Counted from the stretch's first letter, positions 50,550 to 59,192 are shown. The stretch: 64,000 nt of DNA from GCA-2794515 sp034436155 (GCA_034436155.1 DAOTVP010000079.1:1-64000); one strand, 5' to 3'. Notes: generated from the letters alone by a model not told the origin. Numbers and translations are program-made.

Positions 50550-52241
50550 ATGGCTACTCCAAGAAGACCTCAAGATGATTTAATTGGTAAAACACTCGGA
50601 CAGTTTGAGATTGCCGAAGAAATTGGGCGTGGGGGCATGGCAACCGTGTATAAAGCCCGCCAACGTTCCATGAATCGCGTTGTGGCGATTAAAGTATTGC
50701 CCCGCCAAATGCTCCATGACCCCGGATTTTATGAACGCTTCGAGCGCGAAGTGGATGTGATTTCGCACCTCGAACATCCCCACATTTTGCCGATTTACGA
50801 TTACGGTCAAGAAGAGGGGTTGCCATATATCGCTATGCGCTATCTGGGCGGGGGCAGTTTGGAACAACGGATTCGGCGCGGGCAGGTGCGCGTGGAGGAC
50901 ATCGAAAAGCCGTTGAGCCAAGTCGCACAGGCATTAGATTATGCCCATCAACAAGGTATCATCCACCGCGACTTGAAACCGGGTAATATCATGCTCGATG
51001 AAAATGGCAATGCTTATCTGACCGATTTCGGCATCGCCCGCGTATTGGGCAGTGACCTGACAGGCAGTATGATTATCGGCACGCCCGCATACATGTCTCC
51101 CGAACAAGCCAACGGCTTGCCTGTGGATGGGCGCTCGGATATTTATTCGCTCGGTATTGTGTTGTATGAGTGGATAACAGGGCGCGGTCCGTATCAAGCA
51201 GAGACACCGATGGCGGTGTTGCTCAAGCAAATCCAAGAACCGATGCCTTCGTTGCGCCAAATTCGGGGTGATATTCCGCAAGCGGTCGATGATGTCATCC
51301 AAAAAGCCACCGCCAAAAATCCCGATTATCGGTTTAGCTCGGCGGATGAATTGGCGCAAGCCTTCGCCAATGCTGTGCATGGCGTATCATTTCAAATATC
51401 GATGCCACCACAAGCGAATAATATTCCCCTCGGTGGGAATGTCACCGCGCCTATCCCCACGCAATTGCCGATGATGAATAACACGCCGTATGGTAGCAAT
51501 AATACCCCTTATCAATCAATTAGTGCGCCTTATCAATCTGGGCAAACCCCTTACCCGCCGTATTCGCAACCATATGCACCGAATCAGACAGGGCAAATCC
51601 AAAAACGCAATAATATGCCCATCATCATCGGCGCAGTCGTGATTATCGTGTTGGCGATTGTTGGCGGTCTCGTGTTGATGAATGGCAACAATCCGCCACC
51701 AAACCCGAATGCGGGCATCCCCACCGCCTTCCCGCGCTCTACCGTGATTGAACAACCCCGTTATTCGATTTCGATGTTAGATGAACTCATTCCACAAGAC
51801 ACCATCCCGCTCAATTTTGTCGATTTATCCACAGGTGGGCAAATCATCCATGCGTGGCATGATGAAAATAACAGCGTTTTCATCGAATTGACCTTGATAG
51901 ATAACGCCCTTGCTAATGGCGATGTGGATGAATTTGCCGATGCCTATGTCGAGGCGAATTATTCCAACAAAACAGGAATTCGCTTTTTGGATGAGGACGG
52001 TAGTGCCGAAGATGGTAGCGTGCGCGAAAGTTTCCGTTTGTTCGAGGTGGATGGTGATGCGCCCATTCAAGCCCCGCGCAATCTAACCATGACTTACCCT
52101 GGTCAATTGGATGTGTTTTTCGTCCCGCGTGGCTCACATGTGGCGATCGTCAAGATGTATACATCCGATGTGACCGGTAATTTATATGTCACCCGTCTAC
52201 AAGCCATTCTCGATTCGTTGCGCGTCAAAGCGAGTGCCTAA
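50550..52241 (+). CDS. PknB-type Ser/Thr kinase with short extracytoplasmic domain
   Basis: 563 aa, ATG 50550 with GGAG 6 nt upstream. Kinase domain residues 16-280 (GRGGMATVYKA; VVAIKVLP; HRDLKPGNIM; DFGIARVL; GTPAYMSPEQANG). A Pro/Asn/Tyr-rich linker (NTPYGSNNTPYQSISAPYQS, about 310-345) leads to one helix (IIIGAVVIIVLAIVGGLVLM, about 355-375) and an outside domain of about 185 residues. It is a paralogue of the kinase at 43199, with a very similar catalytic core but an unrelated outside domain. A LysM lipoprotein gene follows after 4 nt. Confidence 0.93.
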   Translation: MATPRRPQDDLIGKTLGQFEIAEEIGRGGMATVYKARQRSMNRVVAIKVLPRQMLHDPGFYERFEREVDVISHLEHPHILPIYDYGQEEGLPYIAMRYLGGGSLEQRIRRGQVRVEDIEKPLSQVAQALDYAHQQGIIHRDLKPGNIMLDENGNAYLTDFGIARVLGSDLTGSMIIGTPAYMSPEQANGLPVDGRSDIYSLGIVLYEWITGRGPYQAETPMAVLLKQIQEPMPSLRQIRGDIPQAVDDVIQKATAKNPDYRFSSADELAQAFANAVHGVSFQISMPPQANNIPLGGNVTAPIPTQLPMMNNTPYGSNNTPYQSISAPYQSGQTPYPPYSQPYAPNQTGQIQKRNNMPIIIGAVVIIVLAIVGGLVLMNGNNPPPNPNAGIPTAFPRSTVIEQPRYSISMLDELIPQDTIPLNFVDLSTGGQIIHAWHDENNSVFIELTLIDNALANGDVDEFADAYVEANYSNKTGIRFLDEDGSAEDGSVRESFRLFEVDGDAPIQAPRNLTMTYPGQLDVFFVPRGSHVAIVKMYTSDVTGNLYVTRLQAILDSLRVKASA

Positions 52242-52245
52242 ACCG

Positions 52246-52560
52246 ATGCGTTATTGGCTCGTTTGTATACTATGTTTATTCATTTGTGGGGCGTGTACGC
52301 TCGAAAGTGATGCCCCACAAATGGACGGAAATTCATCTATCCCCACATGGGAGGTGCGTGGCGCGACCTTAACCGCCTGTTCGCCCCGTAGCGATTGGCA
52401 ACCCTACACCGTCGCCCGCAATGACAACCTGACGGTTATCGCCCAACGCTTCAATACCACTGTCGCAGAACTCGCCCAAGCCAATTGTCTGGCGAACCCC
52501 AACCGATTGACACGCGGTCAGGTGTTATACGTCCCGCCACCACCGACACCGACACCCTAA
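52246..52560 (+). CDS. LysM-domain lipoprotein coupled to the kinase
   Basis: 104 aa from ATG 52246, 4 nt after the kinase stop; the longer frame would overlap the kinase. Lipoprotein signal LVCILCLFICGAC (lipobox CGAC). A single LysM domain follows (YTVARNDNLTVIAQRFNTTV, then LAQANCLANPNRLTRGQVLY), which binds N-acetylglucosamine chains. It could present peptidoglycan to the kinase outside domain; that link is inference from adjacency. Confidence 0.85.
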   Translation: MRYWLVCILCLFICGACTLESDAPQMDGNSSIPTWEVRGATLTACSPRSDWQPYTVARNDNLTVIAQRFNTTVAELAQANCLANPNRLTRGQVLYVPPPPTPTP

Positions 52561-52649
52561 AATCAGTCGTGAGGGGTAAGGTTGCGTGATGTTGCGCCCT
52601 CTTATAATTATATTAACCCGCAAAAATAACCCTTTCAGGAGATGATTTT

Positions 52650-53351
52650 ATGACCACACTCACCAACCAGACCTACCTCATCACAGGGGCGAGTGGCAAT
52701 GTGGGGCGTGCTGTGGCACATGCCTTTGCCCACGCAGGCGCAAATTTGGCGCTGGTCGATATAAAAATTGAACCCCTTCAATCGCTCATTGCCGATTTAG
52801 GTGGCGATACCAACCGTTTTCGCGCTTTCACTGCCGATTTGAGCAACCCAGAAGCCATAGATACTCTTCTGAATGATGTGCATCAAGTGCATGGATTGGT
52901 GCATACGGTTGGTGGGTTTGCGATGGGCGACCCCGTTCACGCAGGTAACATCGATGTATTCGACCGCATGATGAATCTGAATGCCCGAATTGTCTACTTG
53001 TTGGCGGGGAAGGTGGCTAATTACATGATAGGGCAGGGCGTAAAAGGGAGCATCAGTATTATGTTGGCGCGGTCTGGAAGTAAAGGCGCGAAAAATCAAG
53101 CCGCGTATGTCGCCAGCAAAGCCGCCGCAACACGCATCATGGAGAGCATGGCAATCGAACTCAAAGAATACGGGATTCGCGTGAATGGTGTCTCGCCGAG
53201 CATTATCGATACGCCACAAAATCGGTCATCTATGCCCAATGCCGATCCGAATAATTGGGTTAGCCCCGCCCAAATTGGTGATTTAATGGTCTTTTTAGCC
53301 ACCAACCAAGCCATGACAGGCGCGAATATCGAAATTAGTGCGTGGTCGTGA
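52650..53351 (+). CDS. Short-chain dehydrogenase/reductase
   Basis: 233 aa. NAD(P) motif TGASGNVGRAVAHAF (residues 9-23), Asp in LALVDIK (prefers NAD), Ser/Tyr/Lys active site in SIMLARSGSKGAKNQAAYVASKAA (YVASK). GVSPSIIDTPQNRS follows. It is a normal SDR length; substrate unknown. AGGAGATGATTTT precedes ATG 52650. OsmC lies 75 bp downstream. Confidence 0.92.
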   Translation: MTTLTNQTYLITGASGNVGRAVAHAFAHAGANLALVDIKIEPLQSLIADLGGDTNRFRAFTADLSNPEAIDTLLNDVHQVHGLVHTVGGFAMGDPVHAGNIDVFDRMMNLNARIVYLLAGKVANYMIGQGVKGSISIMLARSGSKGAKNQAAYVASKAAATRIMESMAIELKEYGIRVNGVSPSIIDTPQNRSSMPNADPNNWVSPAQIGDLMVFLATNQAMTGANIEISAWS

Positions 53352-53425
53352 CAATTGTCATGTAAGCAAGATTGTTATAAACCTGTCTATATTGATATCT
53401 CGAATTATCGTAAAGGATAGCCATC

Positions 53426-53848
53426 ATGGATAAAGTACAAGTCGTCTTAGATAACAATTATCGCACCACCATCAGCGCCCGCCATCATCAATTTTATTCC
53501 GATTCACCCAATGAAGGGGGTAACGATACCGCATCTACACCCGAAGAGGTGTTGCTAGGTGCGTTGGGGTCGTGTATGGCGATGACCGCCAAAATGTATG
53601 CCAATCGTAAGGGATGGGCGTTAGAAAAGGTCGAGGTCACGCTCAGTCTGCAACGGTTTAACGGCAAAGATTATGCCGATTATTCGGGTGACGCGGCGTT
53701 TGTGCATGAAATCACCGAGGATATCCAGTTTTTTGGTGATTTAGATGCCGATCAATTGGCACGGCTCAAAGAAATTTCGCATAAATGTCCCGTGCGCCGT
53801 GTGTTATCGAACCCCGTTTTTTTCGTTGAGCCTGTGGTAGAGGGATAA
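53426..53848 (+). CDS. OsmC/Ohr-family peroxiredoxin
   Basis: 140 aa. The redox Cys pair is present: GALGSCMAMTAKMYA (Cys near 52) and ISHKCPVRRVLSNP (Cys near 117). Pattern TASTPEEVLLGALGSCMAMT is OsmC family. It reduces organic hydroperoxides. RBS AAGGATAGCC before ATG 53426. An ordinary detoxification gene. Confidence 0.92.
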   Translation: MDKVQVVLDNNYRTTISARHHQFYSDSPNEGGNDTASTPEEVLLGALGSCMAMTAKMYANRKGWALEKVEVTLSLQRFNGKDYADYSGDAAFVHEITEDIQFFGDLDADQLARLKEISHKCPVRRVLSNPVFFVEPVVEG

Positions 53849-53863
53849 TGCTTGGTATAACGG

Positions 53864-53896
53864 TGGACGACATACACCCTTCGGGTGAGTTGTCCA
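53864..53896. repeat. Two-tier intergenic hairpin, GGACGAC type
   Basis: Outer arms TGGACGAC (53864-53871) / GTTGTCCA (53889-53896), inner arms CACCC/GGGTG (53875-53879, 53883-53887). One G-U wobble in + strand RNA. A member of the dispersed family with its own inner stem. Confidence 0.65.
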
Positions 53897-53925
53897 TTAC
53901 ACATAGCCTAGTTTTAGCGGTGTAA

Positions 53926-53961
53926 TGGCTGACTAGAGGTTTTAACCTCGTATGTCAGCCA
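53926..53961. repeat. Cruciform-capable inverted repeat
   Basis: TGGCTGAC (53926-53933) / GTCAGCCA (53954-53961) outer arms and GAGGT/ACCTC inner arms. It lies between the convergent osmC and PAS-kinase genes; seven A follow on the + strand, so it is not a classical terminator for either direction. Confidence 0.75.
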
Positions 53962-53972
53962 CAAAAAAATGG

Positions 53973-55151
53973 TTATACTTTCACCATCGGAATCTCAAAT
54001 CCAAATAGGCTACCCTTGCCTTCTGTGCTTTTGAAGATAAGCGTGCCATGATGACGGTCTATCACATTTTTCACCAGATATAATCCTAAGCCCGTCCCTT
54101 CGATATGACGTGTCTGTTTGGATTTTGCCCGATAAAATGGCTGGAATAAGCTGGCTTGTTTATCTTTGGGGATACCATAACCGCTATCTATCACCTCAAA
54201 CCGTGCATAATCGCCTTGTGTAGAAACACGTACATCCACTACGCCACCTTCGGGGGTATATTTAATCGCATTGCTGATTAAATTGGCAATCGCCTCGCGC
54301 AGTTGTGCAATATCACCCAAAATATGCAACGCTGTTGGCACACATTTCAGCGTAAATATCAGCGATTTTTCTTTGGCTTGGGATTGATAATCGCGGAATA
54401 ATCCCTCGACCATCGGCGTCAGTTCAACAGGGCTATATTCGGCGTGTTGCGCGTTTTGTTCGATGCGCTCCAACGACAAAATATCATCAATAATACGCCT
54501 CATGCGTTTGGTCGCGTTTCGCATATCATCTAAATGTTCACACAAGTCTTCTTTAGAAATAAAACTATTTTCGGCTTCTAATTTCATGGTCAGAACATCC
54601 ACATTGGTGACAAACACCGCCAATGGAGCGCGTAAATCGTGTGCCGCCATGCGAATCATATCACTTTTGAGTTGTTCTAATTTATTGACTTTTTCAAAGA
54701 GGGTTTGTATTTCGTGGTATTGTCGGGCGCTTTCTTGAATTTGTTGCTCAATGGCTTGTTCGGCTAAACACCGTGAGGTGACATCTTGAACCAGGGCGTG
54801 GATAAAATCATCGTTATACGGGATAATTCGATATTCCACCCATTTTTGTTCGCCATTTTGGGTCAGAATGGGATGGGGCATCGCTTGTTGTGCCAACAGT
54901 TCGTCTTCAAAATTGGCATAGTGTGGGGTATAACCATTTGGCACAAACAGGTGATACAAATCATTAAAATGTTGCCCGATAATGTCATCGAGGGTGTAAC
55001 CGATAATTTGAGATAAGGTGTCACTGGCATAAACCAGCGTGCCTTCACGATTAAAGGTGATGATAGCATAGCCTGCGATTTGTAAGACGTGTTGATGAAG
55101 TTGATATGTGTATATGTCGTCTTGCATGAGTGGGATTTCTTTTGTATCCAT
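53973..55151 (-). CDS. PAS-domain histidine kinase, soluble
   Basis: 392 aa from ATG 55151 (TTG 55181 is an alternative without an RBS). N-terminal PAS domain about 12-125 (GYAIITFNREGTLVYASDTL; IGYTLDDIIGQHFNDLYHLF), then a coiled linker. The H-box is MIRMAAHDLRAPLAVFVTNV, and ATPase boxes are ISNAIKYTPEGG, IDSGYGIPKDK and GTGLGLYLV. No membrane helix, so it senses an inner signal. It resembles the kinase at 27873 in its catalytic half. No response regulator is adjacent. Confidence 0.9.
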   Translation of the reverse strand: MDTKEIPLMQDDIYTYQLHQHVLQIAGYAIITFNREGTLVYASDTLSQIIGYTLDDIIGQHFNDLYHLFVPNGYTPHYANFEDELLAQQAMPHPILTQNGEQKWVEYRIIPYNDDFIHALVQDVTSRCLAEQAIEQQIQESARQYHEIQTLFEKVNKLEQLKSDMIRMAAHDLRAPLAVFVTNVDVLTMKLEAENSFISKEDLCEHLDDMRNATKRMRRIIDDILSLERIEQNAQHAEYSPVELTPMVEGLFRDYQSQAKEKSLIFTLKCVPTALHILGDIAQLREAIANLISNAIKYTPEGGVVDVRVSTQGDYARFEVIDSGYGIPKDKQASLFQPFYRAKSKQTRHIEGTGLGLYLVKNVIDRHHGTLIFKSTEGKGSLFGFEIPMVKV

Positions 55152-55343
55152 ATATCTATCTCGTGATATTGAATCAGGCAAGTTAAGGACATTATCCTAT
55201 GAAAACGGTAAAAATACAAGCGTTTATTAATAAAAAGATTGCATTATTACAATTTTGGGCTGTAATACGCACAAACAGACACATCCCAACCACATGAACG
55301 GATGAATTTTTTATATTATATGCCGAAATAAAAAAAATGCTTG

Positions 55344-56294
55344 TTAGAGGATTGTTTTTCTGAAGTTCAGAGCCTGTTGTAAATCGTCTGCCATGCCAAG
55401 TTGCTTGAAGGCGATAATCACCTGTTGTAATTTGCGCCTGGCGCTAGGCAGATTCCCGCGTTGGGCTAAACTGACCACTTGTGCGAACATGGTGCGGGTG
55501 GTCTCTGCCTCGGCATTATAACGCCGAAAATTATCGATAGATGCCCGAAAATAATCATCGGGATTGGTCGAATAGGATGTATCTGATGGTGTGTGTACTG
55601 TGACGATTGCGCCTATGGTGCGGTTCGCTAACCCAATCAGACGCGGGTCATCACTTTTTTGGGCGATTTCGTAGGCGCGTAATGCCTCGTCCCATGCCTC
55701 TTTATGATGCCGATTTTGCAGATGAATCATCGCCATGCCATGATGAATTTCGCACAAGGGTGCGAGCGCCGCGTTGGGGTCATCCCATTTCTTCGAGAGC
55801 GATATGCCATTTTCAAATTCGATTTGTGCCTCATCCATCCGCCCCATCGCCACCAACACCAAACCGATATTCACCACCGCGAAGGTCTGTAGGTAAGATT
55901 GCGTGTGGATGTCGTCTAACCGACTCGCCTCTTCATACGCAGAACGATACAACCGAATCGCTTGGTCAAAATTGCCTTTATAGCGCCATGCCTCGCCTTC
56001 GGTTAAATCTATCACGGCTAAACGATTGAAATCTTGATAGGGCGTTGCGAGGATGCGCGCCCGTTGTGCATGTTGGATACAGGCATCCAAATTTCCTCGC
56101 GTGAGTTGCAAATTGGCTAGAAGTTGCTCGGCACGCGCCTGATTAGCCTTATTTCTATCGGCACTGGCGCGTTGTACCAACACATAAAGTCGGGCAACCG
56201 CCTCGTTAAACAGCAATTTTCCCCCGCGCCATTCTGCCAGAATCGCTAAGCAGGCTTGATTAAATTCGGGGGTGGGTGGGGGTAAATCAGACAT
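55344..56294 (-). CDS. TPR protein, paralogue A
   Basis: 316 aa, all-helical. TPR-like units include LANLQLTRGNLDACIQHAQR, GEAWRYKGNFDQAIRLYRSA, NIGLVLVAMGRMDEAQIEFE and HGMAMIHLQNRHHKEAWDEA. No signal peptide. It is closely similar in order and wording to the neighbouring gene (TPEFNQxCL at the start, YSTNPDDYFRASI against FSSDPDDYFKLSI, ETTRTMFAQVVSLAQRG against EIARTMFAQAISLAKRG), so the two arose by tandem duplication. Function unknown; it may tether proteins. Confidence 0.8.
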   Translation of the reverse strand: MSDLPPPTPEFNQACLAILAEWRGGKLLFNEAVARLYVLVQRASADRNKANQARAEQLLANLQLTRGNLDACIQHAQRARILATPYQDFNRLAVIDLTEGEAWRYKGNFDQAIRLYRSAYEEASRLDDIHTQSYLQTFAVVNIGLVLVAMGRMDEAQIEFENGISLSKKWDDPNAALAPLCEIHHGMAMIHLQNRHHKEAWDEALRAYEIAQKSDDPRLIGLANRTIGAIVTVHTPSDTSYSTNPDDYFRASIDNFRRYNAEAETTRTMFAQVVSLAQRGNLPSARRKLQQVIIAFKQLGMADDLQQALNFRKTIL

Positions 56295-56303
56295 GTCTGC
56301 ACG

Positions 56304-57257
56304 CTACATCAACGACAGTTGGGCTTCTGCGGCGCGGGCGGCATCATCTACCATGCCGAGTTTGGTGAACATATCCATTACTTGTTGCAATTTTTTGGCG
56401 GCGGTGGTGCGTTTGCCCCGTTTGGCGAGGCTGATGGCTTGGGCGAACATCGTCCGCGCAATTTCGGCTTCAGCTTTCAGTTCTTGCAAAAATTTGATGG
56501 ATAATTTGAAATAATCATCGGGGTCAGATGAAAAGCGCGAATCGGGCGCGGTTTTCAGTTCCGTCAATACCTCGCCCAGTGTGCGATTGGCATACCCTTT
56601 AATATGTAATTGATTCACCTGTTCGGCGACTTGCAAGGCTTCCATCGCTCGCATCCACGCCGCTTCGAGATTGCCTTCATTCAAGTGGATAACCGCCAGA
56701 CCATGATAAATCTCGCATAAAATTCCCGCGACATCTTGTTGTTGAATGTCCAGTTGGACGGCGAGTTTGAGGCTTTTGTTGAATACCGCGAATGCGTCTT
56801 CGTATTGTTTAAGCGCGAGTAAGACGAGTCCTTCGTTGGATGAAGCCAGCGTTTGCAGGCGTAAATCGCCGAATTGCTCCGCCACATCATACGCCGACCG
56901 ATATAACTTGGCGGCGCGGTTAAATTCACCCTTAAAGCGATAATTTTCGCCCTGATTCAGATCAATCGTAGCGACACGTTTCGGATTGCCTGCGCGGGCA
57001 TATAACGCACGCGCCTGCTCGTTATGGTAAATGCTCACATCCAGATTACCCCGATAATGTTGGATATACGCGATTAATTGCTGAACACGCCCCTGATTCA
57101 CCAAATGACCACTGGCATCGGCTTCTTGGGCGAGTTTATCGAGTTCGGCGAGGGCGTTTTCGTATGCCAATTGCCCACTGCTGAATTGATTGACAACATT
57201 CAGGCACTTCTGATTAAATTCGGGGGTCGGTTCTGGAAGATTGGCTACCCTAACCAT
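56304..57257 (-). CDS. TPR protein, paralogue B
   Basis: 317 aa, all-helical, with TPR-like units such as NQGENYRFKGEFNRAAKLYR, NEGLVLLALKQYEDAFAVFN and HGLAVIHLNEGNLEAAWMRA. The shared C-terminal block has GYANRTLGEV and KKLQQVMDMFTKLGMVDDA. Tandem paralogue of the gene 9 bp downstream on the same strand. No signal peptide. ATG 57257 is 131 bp from the end of the TOPRIM gene. Confidence 0.8.
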   Translation of the reverse strand: MVRVANLPEPTPEFNQKCLNVVNQFSSGQLAYENALAELDKLAQEADASGHLVNQGRVQQLIAYIQHYRGNLDVSIYHNEQARALYARAGNPKRVATIDLNQGENYRFKGEFNRAAKLYRSAYDVAEQFGDLRLQTLASSNEGLVLLALKQYEDAFAVFNKSLKLAVQLDIQQQDVAGILCEIYHGLAVIHLNEGNLEAAWMRAMEALQVAEQVNQLHIKGYANRTLGEVLTELKTAPDSRFSSDPDDYFKLSIKFLQELKAEAEIARTMFAQAISLAKRGKRTTAAKKLQQVMDMFTKLGMVDDAARAAEAQLSLM

Positions 57258-57316
57258 GATGTGGCTATCCTTTTATTAAACAAAACAACATCTTGTCTTA
57301 AAGATAACCGAATTAG

Positions 57317-57351
57317 CGTTAAATTTCTAGTCCATTCAAAAAAATTTAACG
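57317..57351. repeat. AT-rich inverted repeat
   Basis: CGTTAAATTT (57317-57326) / AAATTTAACG (57342-57351), perfect 10-bp arms, 15-nt spacer. It sits upstream of the TPR paralogue B start and downstream of the TOPRIM gene; it may be an operator or a weak transcription end. Confidence 0.75.
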
Positions 57352-57388
57352 AAAAATAAACCATTTACGCGCATTTTTGCATAACGAC

Positions 57389-57988
57389 TTATGTCTTGGG
57401 GATAGTGGAGAGGGCGCGAATGCACCGCATCAGGCTTTCTGAGGATTGTTGTGCGATTTCTGGTCGCCAATATTGTAATAAATCTTTTATGCGCTCTGTG
57501 TATCTTGCACCTTGTTTTAGACCTACTTTAGGGAGCATATCCTCTTTAATATCTTTCCGTTTGCTTTTATATACCAAACTCATCAAGGACGCTTTTGGGT
57601 CTGGTAATGTTTCTGGATTTGTTGGCACTAATGTCTGCTTTATCCCTAAATAAAAGGCTACCGCTTCGGCATCAGCCAAGATCCAACTTTCAATTTTGCG
57701 TATAGCTATTCTGAATATCATCTTTTCTGATGAATTGGGTAAAAGTAATTTCTTATACTCTGCTACACAGTCAGAAGCGTTATCCATATCAATAATAACA
57801 ACCCAATAGTCCCATTTAGCCGCTTCGTTCCATTTCTGTAAAGTAGCAATAATATCATCTTTTTTACCCCCAACCTGATAGGGGCGATTTGTTCGGATCA
57901 GTGGACTGGGCAGATTGAAATGACGAAATAAAGCCAACATCACATATTCATCTGCTTTACCCTCAACAACAAGGTTAATATCAGGCAT
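57389..57988 (-). CDS. TOPRIM-like nuclease subunit (DUF4276 type)
   Basis: 199 aa. The start INLVVEGKADEYVMLALFRH has the first Glu of a TOPRIM fold. YWVVIIDMDNASDC gives the D-x-D, and RIAIRKIESWILADAEAVAF follows as in DUF4276 proteins. A Mg-dependent nuclease or nucleotide-transfer role is inferred. It overlaps the ATPase gene by 8 nt (57981-57988), so translation is coupled and the two should form a complex, like split OLD nucleases or the ATPase/TOPRIM pairs of PARIS-type defence. Confidence 0.8.
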   Translation of the reverse strand: MPDINLVVEGKADEYVMLALFRHFNLPSPLIRTNRPYQVGGKKDDIIATLQKWNEAAKWDYWVVIIDMDNASDCVAEYKKLLLPNSSEKMIFRIAIRKIESWILADAEAVAFYLGIKQTLVPTNPETLPDPKASLMSLVYKSKRKDIKEDMLPKVGLKQGARYTERIKDLLQYWRPEIAQQSSESLMRCIRALSTIPKT

Positions 57989-59126
57989 GGGCTTTATCCA
58001 ATAGTTTATCTATTCCTTGAACGATAGTTCTTGGGATTACCACTTCTGACATACGGAGACCTGCTTCTAATTCATGTAAAATACTTTTGTCGTCTTTACC
58101 AACGAGAATGGTCGTTTTCTCACCAGATGATTGTAGTAATAATACCTCATCAGCTCCAATCCCTTCGTCAGATAATAGCTCATAACTATGTGTACTGATA
58201 AAAACTTGGCGCATGGTTTTTTTTCGTTCTCGGAAAATTGTGAGAATGAGTTGTGGGATATATTGGACGATACCAAAATGCAGTGATAATTCAGGCTCTT
58301 CTAAAATGAGCGGTGTCTCATCTTCTTGCAACGCCCACAATAATCCAATCAAACGTAATGTGCCATCAGAAAAATCACCTTCATTTTGCCATGCCCCATT
58401 TGGTCGCCAATGCACGTATTTGGCTCTTAGATGGGGAATACCCTGTTTATCCTGATGAAATTCCAGTTGAGATAAATTTGCAACAGCAATTTTGAGTGCC
58501 GATTCAATGCGTTTAAGCCGTGCAGTGCGTGTTCTTTCGGGTGTTTCTGCGACTTGGGCTAAAAAATCACTCCCAAATGGATCATTACGCTTGCCCAGAT
58601 AGCGGTCACTTTCACGTATGAGTTGCGGTACGAGATGGGCATAGTGAATTGTCCTGAAAAAATCAGCAATTGGGCGAAATGAATGATTCGCAAAGGTTTG
58701 TTCTAAATAGGTTTGCGATAGGCGTTCTGCATCTTGTTTATCGTGTTCATCAGGACGACTCAGGAGCAGGGTATCACCACGCCAAACCTGTTCTTGTAAA
58801 ATGGTCACAGGCGATTTTTTCGTGGTGTTGTTGAACACGAGTTGATAGTGCCATTCTTCATTTTGGATTTCCATCGAAACATAAATTTCGATTGCCGATG
58901 ATTCGCGTGCGAACAAACTCCGAATTTTGGTGATGTTACCACGATATTGCACTGCCGCTTGTAAACCGCCCCCTGTGATAACCAAATCGCGTAAAAAGCG
59001 AATCGCATCCAAAAAGTTAGATTTTCCAGTGGCATTCGCGCCGACCAGAAAAACACGATTTGCCACTTCAACATCTACATCAACAAAATTACGCCAATTC
59101 TTTAAGCGAATTCGTGTAAATCGCAT
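57981..59126 (-). CDS. AAA ATPase of the RecF/OLD (AAA_21) type
   Basis: 381 aa from ATG 59126, chosen because ATGAGGATTAATGAC provides AGGA 8 nt before it; ATG 59141 is less good. Walker A is GANATGKSNFLDAIRFL (near 28-44), the signature-like NEGDFSDGTLRLIGLLWAL near 246, Walker B is TPLILEEPELSLH, and the switch His is in QVFISTHSYELLSD. No coiled-coil arm of SMC length. It couples ATP hydrolysis to the TOPRIM partner. The usual role of such pairs is phage or plasmid defence; no phage or mobile genes flank it here. Confidence 0.88.
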   Translation of the reverse strand: MRFTRIRLKNWRNFVDVDVEVANRVFLVGANATGKSNFLDAIRFLRDLVITGGGLQAAVQYRGNITKIRSLFARESSAIEIYVSMEIQNEEWHYQLVFNNTTKKSPVTILQEQVWRGDTLLLSRPDEHDKQDAERLSQTYLEQTFANHSFRPIADFFRTIHYAHLVPQLIRESDRYLGKRNDPFGSDFLAQVAETPERTRTARLKRIESALKIAVANLSQLEFHQDKQGIPHLRAKYVHWRPNGAWQNEGDFSDGTLRLIGLLWALQEDETPLILEEPELSLHFGIVQYIPQLILTIFRERKKTMRQVFISTHSYELLSDEGIGADEVLLLQSSGEKTTILVGKDDKSILHELEAGLRMSEVVIPRTIVQGIDKLLDKAHA

Positions 59127-59163
59127 GTCATTAATCCTCATATAAGATGATATTGATTATAAC

Positions 59164-59192
59164 AAAAAACGGGCAGAAATTACTCTGCCCGT
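59164..59192 (-). terminator. Intrinsic terminator of the crtI-type gene
   Basis: On the minus strand, ACGGGCAG/CTGCCCGT stem (59169-59192) is followed by six T (complement of A 59164-59169), 25 bp after the stop at 59217. Confidence 0.9.
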
